A stretch of DNA of 64,000 bases from Membranipora membranacea (GCA_914767715.1 OU612075.1:12586001-12650000); one strand, 5' to 3'. Positions 28,301-42,700 are shown, counted from the first letter of the stretch. Made by a program: numbers and translations. The notes: generated from the letters alone by a model not told the origin.

Positions 28301-28304
28301 TCAC

Positions 28305-28383
28305 CAGCCACCGCTGGTTCCGAGCTAGTCACATAACCCCCTGTCACATCAAACACAGCTAAAGCTGGTAGTTTTGACGTAGT
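28305..28383 (-). pseudogene. Relic of exon 7 of the same dead copy
   Basis: The minus strand reads TTSKLPALAVFDVTGGYVTS then SEPAVA, matching exon 7 of genes A-D (TTPKPPASAVIDVTGAVVTS). The 3' splice site has been replaced by an A-rich run, while a GTGATT donor-like site remains at the other end. Together with the relic at 28713-28817 this shows a truncated tandem copy between B and C. Confidence 0.7.
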
Positions 28384-28712
28384 TTTTTTTGCAATTAAAA
28401 AAATTTGTGTTGTTGGCGTCTATCACTTCCCTCCCCACCCTTCTTCATTTGAGGGTTATCTTGTAATGATGCTATAATATGTATATGGTCAAATTTTACA
28501 TTTGAATTTCATCACATCACATTGCAAAACCAAACTTGAGGAGTGTTATTGTACATATAGTCTCAGATAAAGGCTATGAATTCTGTTTCCCTCAGACAAG
28601 GGGCGCGCTGTTTTATGTTTCTGCAAAACCTTATAGGCGATACTTATGAGGTAGATCAAAATAATTGTCATCAATACCCAGACCTGATTTTTTTATGACA
28701 TACAATCATTAC

Positions 28713-28817
28713 GTATACAATCATCACTGCTCCAGATAGCTGGCCAGGCTGGTAGGATGTATGCAATGCTTGCAAACACACCCGTTGGCAAAACCATGCA
28801 GAAGTCTGTACTAACAT
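28713..28817 (-). pseudogene. Relic of exon 4 of a fifth IgGFc-domain copy
   Basis: The minus strand after a TTTGCAG acceptor reads DVSTDFCMVLPTGV followed by YILPAWPAI, a degraded match to exon 4 of the other genes (FMVLPTDVLGTEY...PAW). About 105 nt separate the acceptor from a GTAATG donor-like site; the expected length is 106. The GTEY landmark is lost. It lies between genes B and C in the same orientation and is followed by a degraded exon 7, with exons 5 and 6 missing. Confidence 0.7.
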
Positions 28818-30500
28818 CTGCAAACCAGATGCACATAAGTTTCTGAGATGAGAAAGGGACAAAGCCCAAAGTATGGAACATGTCTTTTCGGGCAAAAATT
28901 GGGGTGTTCTTTTCAAACAGAACCAGAGGGGTCAAAATACATTGGCTTACTAATGTAACAATTTTTGAGTTGTACCAAAACTATTGATGGTTGTAGAAGA
29001 ATCATAGCATAGTAGTTTTTTTAATCATGATGCTGGCAAAGAATTGGCACAAAATCAGAGCAATAATCATGAGACCAAAATCTATTGTAGCACACCATGT
29101 GAGTCATCTCCTCATTAACTTATAACCGCTTTTGCAATTTATTCCAATCACCAATCAAGCTAGGCATCATAGTTTTGCTATTTTTTGAATGTCTGTTTTA
29201 CATTGAAAGGGATCAGCAATAGTGTTGTGGAGTCTATTTTGCACTTCAAGATTGGAAATTGCTGAAGATTCACTAGCTTCTTCTATTAAATTTTATGTGG
29301 TTTATGAATCAAACATTTTTTTTTAAATTAATATTAAAAATGGGGTTGTTAAACTGAATTCAATTTCAAACTCAATTTCCAACCAGAGTGATCGAATTTT
29401 CAACAAAAAATCTATATTGTTGACTGCAAAGCCATGATAACACCATGTAGATATTACAATTCAATTTCGTTTTGTTGCAATAAATTAAGTGCCTAAATAG
29501 TCCATAAAGTGTCCTGTATAGGTTTAACATTAAGCCTAATGATCTTACCCAAGAGCAGGCTTTGGAATGTTGTAATGTATAGGATCAATAAATTTGGCGT
29601 GGTTTTAGATCAATTCAGATTCAATTCCATTCCCAGCCTCACAATTTGCCCAGACTGGTAGACATCAATCTAGCTGCAGCATCAAACTCACCAGCGCCTC
29701 ATAACTTTGCAAATCAATTTTCAGTAGTTAAGGTAGAGACACGGGGATCAGCAAATATCTACTTTCTATACACCGTTGGAAAGCTGCCGAGCTACTGATT
29801 GTTAACAGATCATCAAAAATTTGATTGGATGACAATGCGTCATTTTATCAAGGAAATGAGTCCAAAAAGGCTGTTTTTAGCAAAGTGGATGGCTAGGTTA
29901 TATTTAATCTTAATAACTAAGAGAGGTAAATACATATAGGAGGGAATTTCATTAATGCCTGCCTCTGTAGTTTTATTATTTTTACTCCATTGTTTATTTG
30001 TGATATGTGAACTCTGTTCTGATGAAACAAAACACCCTGAGAAACTCAAAAGGCTTCAATTACTCGAACGTTTGTTTAAAAATATTTACTCCCTTGATTA
30101 AATTTTCTAATAAAAATTTTCCCGAGGAGAGGACAGGAGACGCAAACCAGGAAGTTAAAAACAAATTGATAATGCTAATAAATTTTTTTGGAAATAAACT
30201 AAGCCAATCTGACTGCAAAGTACACTTCAATTTTGCGCTATCAATCCTTACTTTTATTGGATGGTGCGGTTACACAATCAGTAAGCACGCTTCCTTTATT
30301 CTCGTTCGCAACAGTATGCAGGTACAACAAAGTGGTACGAAATGCATTTAAACCGAATCAGGGACTCAGCAATATGGACTGTTGATTATAGTGGTGACTT
30401 ACTACAAGGTTGCAGGCAACACGATCAGCAGACCAGCAATCCAAGTCAAAACTTTGAGTTTCTATGCTCCGAACAAGTGCGTAAGTGGAAAGGAAAATCC
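28818..30500. other. Spacer between the relic copy and the 3' end of gene C
   Basis: AT-rich sequence with no supported gene. A 114-codon plus-strand frame at 30007-30351 shows no recognisable motif. Confidence 0.35.
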
Positions 30501-30526
30501 ATACTCTACTGACAATTGAAATCACT

Positions 30527-30532
30527 TTTATT
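30527..30532 (-). terminator. Poly(A) signal of gene C
   Basis: AATAAA on the minus strand, about 240 nt beyond the TAA of gene C. It is the nearest clear hexamer downstream. Confidence 0.45.
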
Positions 30533-30772
30533 ATGTAAAATCAAGGAATTTTACAAACTACACTCACCAATTAAAATATTTAATAGTTGAACTCAAGGAG
30601 CACCAATTTTACAAATACAACAAAATGTGATTGCTACTGGCATAAAGGTTATTCAACATCTTCAGTAACAGCAAAATTGATAAATATTAGAATTAACTTA
30701 TATTATAGAACTCATCTGAATGTTTTAAATATCGATCATTATGCTGCAAACACCCTGTGATTGTGATTTCCT

Positions 30773-33700
30773 TTAATTCCATGCTTGCCCGGTGGCTGTA
30801 TGGCTCGACACTCCTGATGCTGAGTCACCTGTAACATTGATTATACTTAAAAACATTTCATTTTTAGTCAGTGTATTTCTGTGCCACAACTGAAGGTTTT
30901 AATCATCAAATGAATAACATATATATGCGATCGCTTGCCAACTCTCTGGTTTTTTCAAGTTTGCGAAATGATATAATTTTAAAAATAATCAGTAAGAACA
31001 GATGAGTGGGATTTTTTCACACAAAGGCTGTCGTCCATGCCAATGCCAGGGACTCAGGTAAGATTCGAAACTTTTGGGTCTGCTGCTTTTTCCTGAAGGT
31101 TGACGAGCTGTCAATACTGCATAGGACTTTACTAATTAAATTATCCCCACTTTCCAGTATTAGGAGTAGGAGGTAGCTCAGTTGGTTAGAGCGTCGGTCC
31201 TTCAACACGTAAGTGATGAAGGTCGTGGGTTCGAATCCCACTGCATTCTACTGACTACTGGTGTTTGGTTGGCCCCCAGATGTGCTCCGACCTGCCTGCA
31301 AACAGAGAGCAAACTGGCGCAGACATTGAGGCGTTGCCATTGAGGTAACAAAATAATATTTCGCCGCCCATGCTTCAGGATGTGGCGTTTGATATGACAT
31401 CCGTTTTTGATCAACCTTTTTAATCAACCTCATCACAGTGTAATTTGTGTTTTTTGCAGTATCAAATTTGTAACAATAAAGGACACAAGGGTATATCCAC
31501 ACAGGAGCCTTGTTCATCTATACCTGATTTTGGTGCAGGAAGAAGCCTTATTCTCTTTCTTGTCATCTTAGTTGTCAGTGTGGATAGCTCAATTCCATTA
31601 ACTGGTACCAAGGATCCGCGTCTCTAAAATACAGTAATTATTGGATGGTGATAGGTTGAAGCTAACTTAGCAGGTAATTGTTCCAGTTTACGCAAATGTA
31701 TCGAGGGGTTGAACGGCAGATTCAGCTTGCTGCTTCTGAACTTTGTTATCAAGCTGTATTGTATTACCTTTTGGAAAAAACTCCTCAGGTGGGAACCTAA
31801 TCAACTTTACCACAAAAACGAAATGAATAATAAAATCGGGCAATATAATTAAAAAAACTTGATTGTTATTTTAATTTGTTACCTTGCGTTCCTTTCTCAA
31901 TGCACAAATCCCAATAACCACAAGAGCACCTATCACAATCCCGACAAGCAACAAGCCAACTGCCAGTATTATGCATTTGTTTTCTGAAATGAATGAAAAT
32001 AATCTATTTTTAGTGAATTCTTGCCGACCCCGTCTTTACATGGGTGTTTCCGACACATATTATGACTCAGGTGATTTAATACCAAAGTTGCTAGTTGGTT
32101 AGTAATAAAAGTGTGGTATCACATCGTAAAAAGATATCTGGATATCTGTCAGCAATCATCAAAAGCACATTTCACAGGCAACTAATTTAATGCACCTCTG
32201 ACAGCATCAAGATGAGGTTAAAGTTGTTGAAATTTTGAAGTGTTTTTACTTTCAACTGCCTGTCTCATCAGTTTCTATGTCACTGTTGTTGGAGACAGCC
32301 TGACCGAGGATAGAACGCTGTTTTGTTTACCTGCAGATAGAGGTTGTGATTGCTTTTCGTCAGCTCCTGAGATGTCTGCTACAGCATTTAGATCAGGTTT
32401 TATAGAGATGTGAAGCTCATTGCTCGTTGTACTGAGTTGTATGGTGGTGGTGGTCATGTGAGCGTTTATTGTTGAGATAGATGTTGGTGTTGTTGAGGCT
32501 GTTGTGATTGTTGGTTTGGTTTTTGTTGGCATTATTTTCATCAGTATGGCAGTCATTGTTTTTGTTAGAGTCCCAGGTATTGTTGTTGCAGGTGTGTTTG
32601 TTATTGGAATGGTGGGTGTTGTTGTTGTCTTTGGGGATGTGGTTGTTGATGTAGCTTTTGTTGATGTAGCCGTTGGTGGTGGCTTTGTTGCTGTTGTCTT
32701 TGGAGGTGTGGTTGTTGATGTAGGTGTAGGTGTTGCATTTGTTGTTGATGTGGTTTTGGTTGTTGGTGGTGGCGTCGTTGATGCCGTTGGAGGTGTGGCT
32801 GTTGAGGTAGCTGTAGGTGTTGTAGGTGATGTAGTTGATGCCGTTGTTGGTGGTGGCGTTTCTGATTTAGTTGGAGTCGTGGTTGTTGATGTAGTTGTAG
32901 GTGATGTGGGTGTTGTAGTTGTTGTTGATGTAGTCATTGGAGGTGTGGTTGTTGATATAGTTGTAGGTGTTGCTGGTGTCGTAGTTGTTGTTGATGTGGT
33001 CGTTGGTGGTGACTTTGTTGTTGTCGTTTGAGATGTGGTTGTCGATGTACTTGTAGGTGTTGTAGGCGTTGATGTTGTTGCCGCTGTAGTTGTGGGTGTT
33101 GTAGTTGTTGTTGATGTAGTCGTTGGTGGTGGTGTTGTTGCTTTTGGAGGTGTGGTTGTTACAGGTGTTGTGGGCGATGTTGTTGGTACTTTGGTTGATG
33201 TAGTCGTGGTAAGAGCATCGATGGCAATATCTTCATCTGGTAAAAAAGTGAGGCGAGAAAACCATCAATATGTGAAAATAAAAGGTTAGCCTAACTCTGT
33301 AGTATTCAAAATTGTATTAGCCAGTGATTCCGGTTCAATCATCCTAGTTTTCAGCTTTGCCGGAATTTCATGTGCTGAAGGAGCGACCAATAACAAATTT
33401 TCTCACATGGTGGTCTCTCATGGGTAGATAAATCTTAAAATTAATTTCTAATTCTATATAATGATTACTTTCAACTAGCCATAGCTGCTATCAGCCGATG
33501 TTGTTTATTACACGCTAATTGTTATTTCATTCTCAATCTCCATTTGAAAAAGTAAACTAACGTTCCAAAGAAAATCAAGATAGCTTTTTTTATGAATTTC
33601 AAGATGGGATTACGTAAGACCTCATATATTTTGCACCCAGATGAGGTTAACGGAAAACGATTTGAAAACAGACTCTAAGCATGCAGGGCAGTCCAGTGTA

Positions 33701-36700
33701 AAAACAATCCAGGTACATTCCAAAAAAGTCGGGGTAACGTTGTACACCACTGCAACGCCTTATATTATACCTGGCAGTATATGAAATTCATTCTTACCTA
33801 TTAGCCCATCACCATCATCATCTATTCCATTGAGAAGTTCCTCATCGATTCTATTATCACAATCATTGTCTAATCCATCGGCAGCTGAAGTGTTTGATTT
33901 GGTGCAAAAGTCTCCTAACCATGCCAACCGAGCACCTAATAAGGAAATACAAATATATTTTTTCATTTTAATAATGCAATGCAACTGAATTCGGGGTTTT
34001 TCCTTTGTAAGAATTGAAACTCATTGAATTAAGATTTTGGTATCTAGGGCATCCAGGTTTGATCAAAACTCATTGTTCAAAATTCTGGGGAATAAAATGT
34101 ATACCCTTATGAGCTGCTCCAGCATGCACACCTTACAGGGGGAGTGGTGGTACACAATCTTTTTTATCTTGACTCTAGAATAACAATTTAAAAATTGGCA
34201 ACTTCTGTTGTCACTCTGATTGTTTGTTACCTGCTGGAAAACCGTATGACTCAAATTTCTTTTGACCATACATAATAGCACTGAATACAACAGTTGGTAT
34301 AGTATGGTAAATACTGTGTGTGCCATGTGTAACCGCCAGAGTTCTAGCTGAGTAATTGCTACTACCGATTGGCTGCCAATCATCCTGTGTCTATGAAATA
34401 TAATGTTACAAATAAATTGCACTAATAATTATTACGGAAATACATACATATAATTATTGATTCGATTCATGACATTCAACTTTATAATATTTTAGTGAAT
34501 AATTTTAAATAGACTATAATGGATTTAAAATGTCATCTCACCACACCCAGCTTGCAATCCACAATCAAACATAATATATGCATAATATGGATAAGATGCA
34601 TAATAAAGTAAAATGCAAGAAAAGAACCCACATTGCCAAATCCTTGATTGGACATTGCTCCTATGAATCAAGACAGGACAGATGTATTGTGGGAAATATT
34701 CAAGCACAGCTAGAATTTAGAATGATGCCCCTCTGCCTAAATGTCATACAGTTCTTACCCAGCAGTTTTGCGTTATATTATCACCAGCTACAAGTGACAA
34801 AGAACTGAATGTTTCTGTAACAGGATGTCTGTCCAGCAGTAAATCGTCTTTATCTGATGTCTTTATTATTATATTCACATAATTCCTGAAAACAATAATG
34901 TACTATCATATGAAAGATATTTTCCTTCTGATGCGGGCAAAACTGGTGACATTAAATACCAGTGATATAGCCAAATGTGAGGCAGAGCATGAATAATAGT
35001 GACTGGCTACTAGGCCTATTATGCATATCAAATGATCAGTAGTCACTCATTTTATTCAACAACTCAATTCTTGCGTTTATAATTGCGACCATTACAGGTG
35101 AGAAGAAAGTTTCCATTTCATAACTGAGAGGAAAATACTAACTACAATCACATCTTCTTTTTAAAAAAATGTTTTTTTTTCTAAAAAATCTTCCTGCAAA
35201 CACTGCTATTTATGTCGGTTTCTAGTTCTATGTTGGAGTACACATAATTGCGGTTATTACTATGCTCAACTTTATTGGATCACAATAGTACCTGTAGGGA
35301 TTGTTGTATCCATCTGTCGGTGTTGTGGATGTGTAGTAATTTCCATACTGCTCTTTAGGTGTCACAATACTCATCATTGGATCCGAACCTACTCTGTCGA
35401 CTTGCTCTTAAAACAAAATAAAACTTACAAAGTTGGGAGTATTAATCAACTAAAATGCATGTTCAGCAAAGGCATAAGTCAGTTATGTCATGGAAATCAA
35501 ATGGCCTTGTGAACCTGTCAAGACAGGATCCTGTTGATCAGAAGTCTTGAAATCTTTGTCATCGTTGTTAATAATGTCGTCTGCCATCAAATTTAGGGAA
35601 ACGTTCAATACAATTTAATTAGTTCCGAGTTTCCAGCGCAATCAAGCTTCCAACAGGTCATGCTGAAAGTGTGTTTAGATGTCATACCTGATTGCGTATA
35701 CTGTGCCACTATGACGGGTTTGTTTGTAATAATATGCATAACTTCATTCTTTTTAGTGCTCAGTGTCAGAAACTCTCCTACATCTCCAAGTGTATTCCTT
35801 GTATACTTGTTAGTAGTAGACTGGTAGACTATGACATGGGTTATACCATTGGCAGCAGCTGAGAGGAGAAAAATAAAATGAATAAAATAAAATAAATAAA
35901 ATTAGAATAAATGGTCAGATACTAAGAGGTGAAATATTTGAATGATATGAAAAGCCGTCACAATACCATTTCTACTAATCTGTAATTGGAACAAGCAAGA
36001 TGGTGAGTTTATATTAACAGGGATTTTTGTTCAGGATCACTTCTTCACATCTCTTGCCGGATTGATAGACTGACAAATTCTAACCCAAGATTGTGCTTCA
36101 ACTATCACACAGCGTAATTGCCACAAGGAATTTATCGCAAATCTTTTTGATACAGAAACAAGTTAATACACTCATGGGGTGATTGGTGCTAAAACAAGAC
36201 ATCTTTGAGTACTGCATGGATAATTTGGGTTTCGGCCCTAATTAATGAGTTGAACTAGAAGTTATTCATCTGCAGAATTCCTAAAGCAAAATTCCTTACT
36301 AGCTAAAGTCATTAATTTTATTACTGTAACTCTTTCTTTTCATCGCTCTTTTTCATCTGTGCAAGTTTTTAACTTTGTTTGCAAAAAAAATCAGAATCAT
36401 TGTTACCCACTACTCTGTAGAGATCACCTTTCCTCTCAAAAGCTGTACTTGTGAGGAATTCTCTGCCCAGAGTGTGCACAGGTGGTATCATTTCAACTAT
36501 GTGGTCACTAGAAAGCTGGGCAGGTCCTTTCATATGAATATCAGCCCGCTTGTTACCTGAAATACAAATTTAAACCAAATTCTGTGACCACTCGATAAAC
36601 AATTATTACTATAAATCCAAGTTTTTAAGGTGTAGGCCTAGTTTTAGTGCTCAAACACCGCCAGGTTTACGGTAGTAGCATTATTATCAACCAGATTCCA

Positions 36701-39700
36701 TGCCACTTTCATCAATCATGTAGACCTATTTCTCATGACAGCCCATACTTGTTTCAAGACTCTATATTAAGCAGTATACTGCAGGTTACCCTTGTTCCAC
36801 CCACTAGTGTCGCAAATGTCTCAACTGGACAAAAATGTTGAGTTGGGATAAAAAAAAGTGAGTTTGAGAAGCTGCGAGTAGTAGAGATGAGCATAAAGAC
36901 TTTAAAACACTTTGAGGAGTTGAATATTTTGATAGGATTTTAAGTTTAGAAACAGCTTGTCATTTTTGACTTGATAATAATTTTTATTATTCTTGAGAAA
37001 TCATAAAATTGATCACAGCAAGCTAATAAATCTATTGGAATTTTAAAACTCGAAATCCAAACAAAAATGATCTAGTTATCATCAAAAGACTAAGCCTGTG
37101 GATTGCAGATCAATGACAACAGCATTGCATACTACACAAATAATGTTTTAGAGTAATGTAATGTTTTGTGTTGGCTTGCCGGTGCCATATTGAATTACCT
37201 GAGTCCTCTTACCTGACATCACAGCTACTGGTTTAGAGCTGGTTACGACAGCCCCTGTAACATCAATCACAGCCGAAGCTGGTGGCTTTGGTGTCGTGAT
37301 ACCTGCAAATAAAATAGACTGGGTTAATCTGGTGCAACAATATTTCTTTTCTTGTTGTTTGAATTATGCTTTTGATTTTGTTTCCCAGTCAAATTATCAT
37401 TTATTATTTGTGGTGTTGCCTTCGGTCAGGCTATTATTATCAGGTCCCATTTCAATCCATCTCTGGAATATCATTTGCTCTAAGTCAACTCTTCCCAACA
37501 GCCAAAACCTTCTAAATCCAATGAAACGTTCTACCCACCACGATAAGCGGTTTGACCATATAATGATAGATCAGTCTCTAGTTGGTAAAGTTCATGGAGA
37601 CAAGGTCATATGATGAAATGGTAAGCCAGAATTCCTGGCTTTGAAAGAGTATATTTAGCAACAAATGCGTCCATATAAAGCTACGGGGACCAGTTCGTCC
37701 TTACCTTGCGTCATCCAGTACATCTCTACAAAAGAAAAGGAAATCAGCCATTCATCTCAGAAAAAAAGATGCTCGATGTCACAAGCTAAAATTTAAAATC
37801 ACAGTTGATAACATGAAGCAATGCTTTGATTATTATTGACTTCATATTTATTCACTTCAGTACAAATATCAAAATCCTTAGTAGGACTGTAACTGTGGGA
37901 GAATTCGCATTGTTTGAAAGGGGTGCAAATGTGCTGTTAACTCACCTACAAGATAATGATTTATGCAGACGACATAAAACACTGTGCATGCAAGATTTAT
38001 GGTCTAATAACGATGACTCTTTTTTATGAATGATCTTATTTGGTCTTATTATTGAAGGTGCTTTTTGAATGTTTCAGTACCTTGTGATGTAAGTCTCTTC
38101 CTGGGATCTGTCAAGTATTGGAACACTTCTCCTTTACTAAGAACTAAAGGTTGTACCAGATCATCTCCTCTGAGGGAAACCTTGATATGGGTGTTATCTT
38201 CTACTGCTGCTATAACTGTTAACGGAAAAACCAACTGATGCATGATCAATATAATTAATTAAAGAAAATGATAAACATATTTGTAGCTCTCCCACTGTTA
38301 TTGCCAGTAGAGTCGGAAATGTAAATTCAGCCTTAACTAAGCTCAACTCAGTCATTGAACAATTATTAGAAAGCTACCCTGCATAAATTGCGCTTGGATT
38401 TTCCTGAGAAAGCATGTCACTGAAACATGCAATTGCACCAGAGGCATTTTCAAGACTTGTGAACAGACAAACATTCTGCAAACAAAAAAAGTTTTTTTGC
38501 TTGTGACCAGAAAAATGGCGTTTGTAAGCTTTAAATTGGATTAAAACTCTATCTTAATTGGTGAACAACTTTGCTCACTTTTTTCCAAAATTTATATGAG
38601 TTTGTTTCCTACTACCTGTGCACTATAGTCTGAGCCTCCTAGACTCTTGCCTTTCCCCCGACCAAGAGATATCAGTGAACATCAGTCGAGGCAGGTGCAG
38701 CATTGGAGATATTTAGACCTACCCCATGTTAATTTACTATCTAATTTTTTAAAATCTCCACCCTTAAATTATATAACATTTCTTTGTTCTAATCTAAGGT
38801 TCATGGAATTAGAAAGACTTGATGCCGTAAAATATCGGTTTAGAAACTTAGAATCTGAGAAAGTATATACGCTACAATGTCTAAATTTGTCGAAGTTTCT
38901 AATTTCTGTGTTCTAATCTAAGTTTATGGAGGGTTTACAGATTAAGATAGCCAGGATGCAGTAAAATATCGGTTTAGAAACTTAGAATCTGAGAAAGAAT
39001 ATACGCTATAATGTCTAAATTTGTCTAAGTTTCTAATTTCTGTGTTCTAATCTTAGTTTATGGAGGGTTTACAGATTAAGATAGCCACGATGCAGTAAAA
39101 TATCGGTTTAGAAACTTAGAATCTGAGAAAGTATATACGCTATAATGTCTAAATTTGTCTAAGTTTCTAATTTCTGTGTTCTAATCTAAGTTTATGGAGT
39201 GTTTACGGAATTAGAAAGACTCGATGCAGTAAAATATCGGTTTAGAAACTTAGAATCTGAGAAAGAATATACGCTACAATGTCTAAATTTGTCTAAGTTT
39301 CTAATTTCTGTGTTCTAATCTAAGTTTATGGAGGGTTTACAGATTAAGATAGCCAGGATGCAGTAAAATATCGGTTTAGAAACTTAGAATCTGAGAAAGT
39401 ATATACGCTATAATGTCTAAATTTGTCTAAGTTTCTAATTTCTGTGTTCTAATCTAAGTTTATGGAGGGTTTACAGATTAAGATAGCCAGGATGCAGTAA
39501 AATATCGGTTTAGAAACTTAGAATCTGAGAAAGTATATACGCTATAATGTCTAAATTTGTCTAAGTTTCTAATTTCTGTGTTCTAATCATAGATTTAAAA
39601 AACTGTTTTTTAAATCTATGGTTCTAATCTAAGTTTATGGAATGTTTACAGATTAAGATAGCCACGATGCAGTAAAATATCGGTTTAGCAACTTAGAATC

Positions 39701-42700
39701 TGAGAAAGTATATACGCTACAATGGATAAATTTCTTATTCCTTTATTCTAGTCTAATTCTGTTGTAGGGGTAACAGAATTGAACAGCCTAAATGCACTAC
39801 AGTAAATGTATAGGTTTAGAAACTTGCTAGGTATAAAAATGTATGTTAAAATGGACTAATCTGTCTAAGTTGCTAATTTCACCAAAAAATGGCATACAGT
39901 AGCGTTCCTGCTTACTTACAATGGCAATGGATTTGATTGTTACCTCATGATTGTCAGTTGATACTCATATAGGAAGAAAAGGTGTGTCTTGCACAGTGTG
40001 CGTAAATTCTACTTCTGTGAGCTCCGCCCACAAGCTCTTTCAAGTTATTTCCTTCCTGTGTCTTTCACATTTTAGGACAAGTGGGACGAAAGGAGAAAAA
40101 TAATTCTCATCAGTTTTGAAGTCGGCCACAAAGTAACATTTATTCCAAATTTCAATCCCCTACTGTTATTGGTTTGCAAATAGGCGCCTTCCAAGATGCT
40201 GAATATTTATATAAGTTATCATTGAGAAAATCCAAGAATTTCAAGCTGATGTAAACTGCAGGCATTGCCGAATGCTCTCAATGATAATAACTAAAAACCC
40301 AGCATTTTAAGAGCATGGTTCTATTTCATAACCAATAAAAGCCGGGGATTGACAATTGGAATAGGTTACTTAGTGCTAAACTTTAAACTGAAAAGAAAAT
40401 GTTTATCCTCCCACCTAACATTGTTCTGCAAAGTGAAACACACAGAGGAGATAACTTCAAAGTGTTTGGGGGCGGAGCTCACCTAAGGCTTATTGTTTCA
40501 TATGTTTCAAACTGATATGTGGCATTCAATTCAATGTTATTGCTGCTTTTTTGGAGACTTGGTTTGACGCTCGAGGCTCGCTGCCCGCTTTCTAGGGGAT
40601 GAGGCGAGTGTCATTAAAAGGTCATTGTTGTCAAGAAACTCTACTGCATCCTTACTTAGGCCCCTTGGGCGTACGACAGGAATAGAGTATGTCACGCTTC
40701 TTTTTGTAGCACCGAAGGCTAGCTTGCCTATCCCGGTGCTACATAACTTTGCCAAGAAGGCCTTAGCAACAATGATAAAGTATTTGCTTTTATTTTCCGG
40801 GTTTGGAGGGCATTTCTTTGCCGTGAGTACCTGGGAGCTTGACAACTCCATTAGGCTGCTGGTGTTAGGGCGAGTCAGGAGGCGTTTGATGGCATCTCCA
40901 GTAGATTAAAAAAACTCACGATCATCCATACTAGCGAATGGTCCGTGACTCTGGTCGATGTCAACACCCTGAAATTTAAAATTAGCCAATTTTAAAATCT
41001 ATAACTTGCACCCAAGAAAAAGATTGCCAACCTCTGTTATAAACGATATAATTAACAAGTCTTTCGTAACAGAGCTCATTTCCTTGGGCCGGCATAAAAG
41101 CATGCTACATTATTCTATAGCTAATCGAAATCATTACAAGCTCTAACCCGATGCAGGAGAGGCGTTTGCTACCAAATATAACAAAATCGAAGATCACATT
41201 ATTCTATAGCTAAATTGTAGAGCAGGTCAGTTGCTCTGTGCATTGTGCTCAAATAATTTCCAGAATGCATAGGTTTCAATCTTGAAATTCTAGGAAAAGT
41301 CAATTCCTAATATTGTGACTTATAGTGAAGAAAGTCATCATCCTCTCATTCAGTCTGAGTCATTTAATTCAGATGGTAGCACTCTCTAAACAGTTACACT
41401 TACAGCACTCTCTATTGGCTACACTTGCTTCAGTGCTTTCCACCATGAGCTCTTTGAAGGAATTGTAGTACGTTGTGTATTTTAAGGCACTCTCCATGGT
41501 CTCTTTAGAAATCTCTCGGCGACCGGTAACACCGTCTGCAGCATTTTTCATAGACTGTATAACCATCGCGAGTGTCAGTGATTGACCCTTCAAAAGAATA
41601 CTTTTGTAAAACAGATGCAATCGATAATGGTACGGGTATTTGGAGCATGTACTGATGCCCGCTAGGTCTTATTCAGATTTGAATAGACCTTGATGTCTAA
41701 TGTATACAAGTGAAGTATTGAATTTTGGCCTAATGGTCATAATTGAAAAGTATATAATCTGAGAAAGGATCTGAACCAGGCATGGTCACAGCAATCTTGA
41801 ACAAGGTAGAGATTAGCTGTTTCCTAAGCTCAAAACCTCGAAACATTAGGCTGAGGCTGAGGCTGAGGCTGAGTTTTCCAGTAAAGCGCAGAAAGGGCTA
41901 ACATAGCGAAATCTTGAACTATTCTGCCTGTAAACAAGGTTTTTATTATACAACCACCACCACCTGCTGGTGTACAATCATTAATAACAACATATGCTGC
42001 ATTTATTTCTTTCAGTAGATCCAATCAGGAATTAATTGTCCTGCATCCGTTGACTTAAGAAACATTCCACTCAACAACAGGATTGTCAATTGTCATGGAG
42101 TCACATCATAAATACACAGTGCCTACCTGCTCTGATGTTGTAGCTTGTCCCGCTGAGTTCAACTTCAAATCTACTTGAAACTTCTTAGCACTTATATACT
42201 ATGTCTCTGTTGCATTGCAGTGTGAACAGTTTTTGTTTACTTTCAAAGATCAAAACAAGCATTTCCATGGAAATAATTTCTTACTTTGGTGGCTGTGGCA
42301 GGATTATTGATGAATGCTGCCAAACTGCATTTACAAGAGTTTTTTGTATGAACTATTTTGGGTGGCAAAACAAAATTGCATAACATTGCGCTAAAATCCA
42401 GAGACAGCTCTCTCACCAAATTCCTGTATACAAAATAGACCTATATATTATATCCTAAAATCCTATAATATAGACCTACATAATATTGTGTCAATAAAAG
42501 TTTGTGAATACAGATATCACATCACAACAATTAGAGAGTAAGGCGTGTTTAATGCACTGGGATATTAGGTAATAACATAGACATATAGTAGCCTACTTGG
42601 TCTATGGGATATAAGAACATATCTTGCATAGGGAGAGTAAATTGACGTCAAGGATAGGGAAAATTATCTGACGGTTATTATGGTTGAAGCGGGAAATGTA

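Noticed and set aside
30007-30351. 114-codon plus-strand frame near the 3' end of gene C
   Set aside because: No domain, no signal peptide, AT-driven composition; antisense to the gene C 3' flank.
31017-31517. Minus-strand open frames containing GFEPTT and WDSNPRP
   Set aside because: These peptides are the typical false translation of tRNA box B in a SINE-like repeat.
32504-33289. Val/Gly-rich plus-strand open frames of 175 and 84 codons
   Set aside because: They are the antisense of the Thr/Pro-rich stalk exon of gene C; the minus frame has correct splice borders and phases.
38770-39740. Possible CRISPR-like array because of regular spacing
   Set aside because: Whole 134-bp units repeat without unique spacers in an animal intron; it is a tandem satellite.
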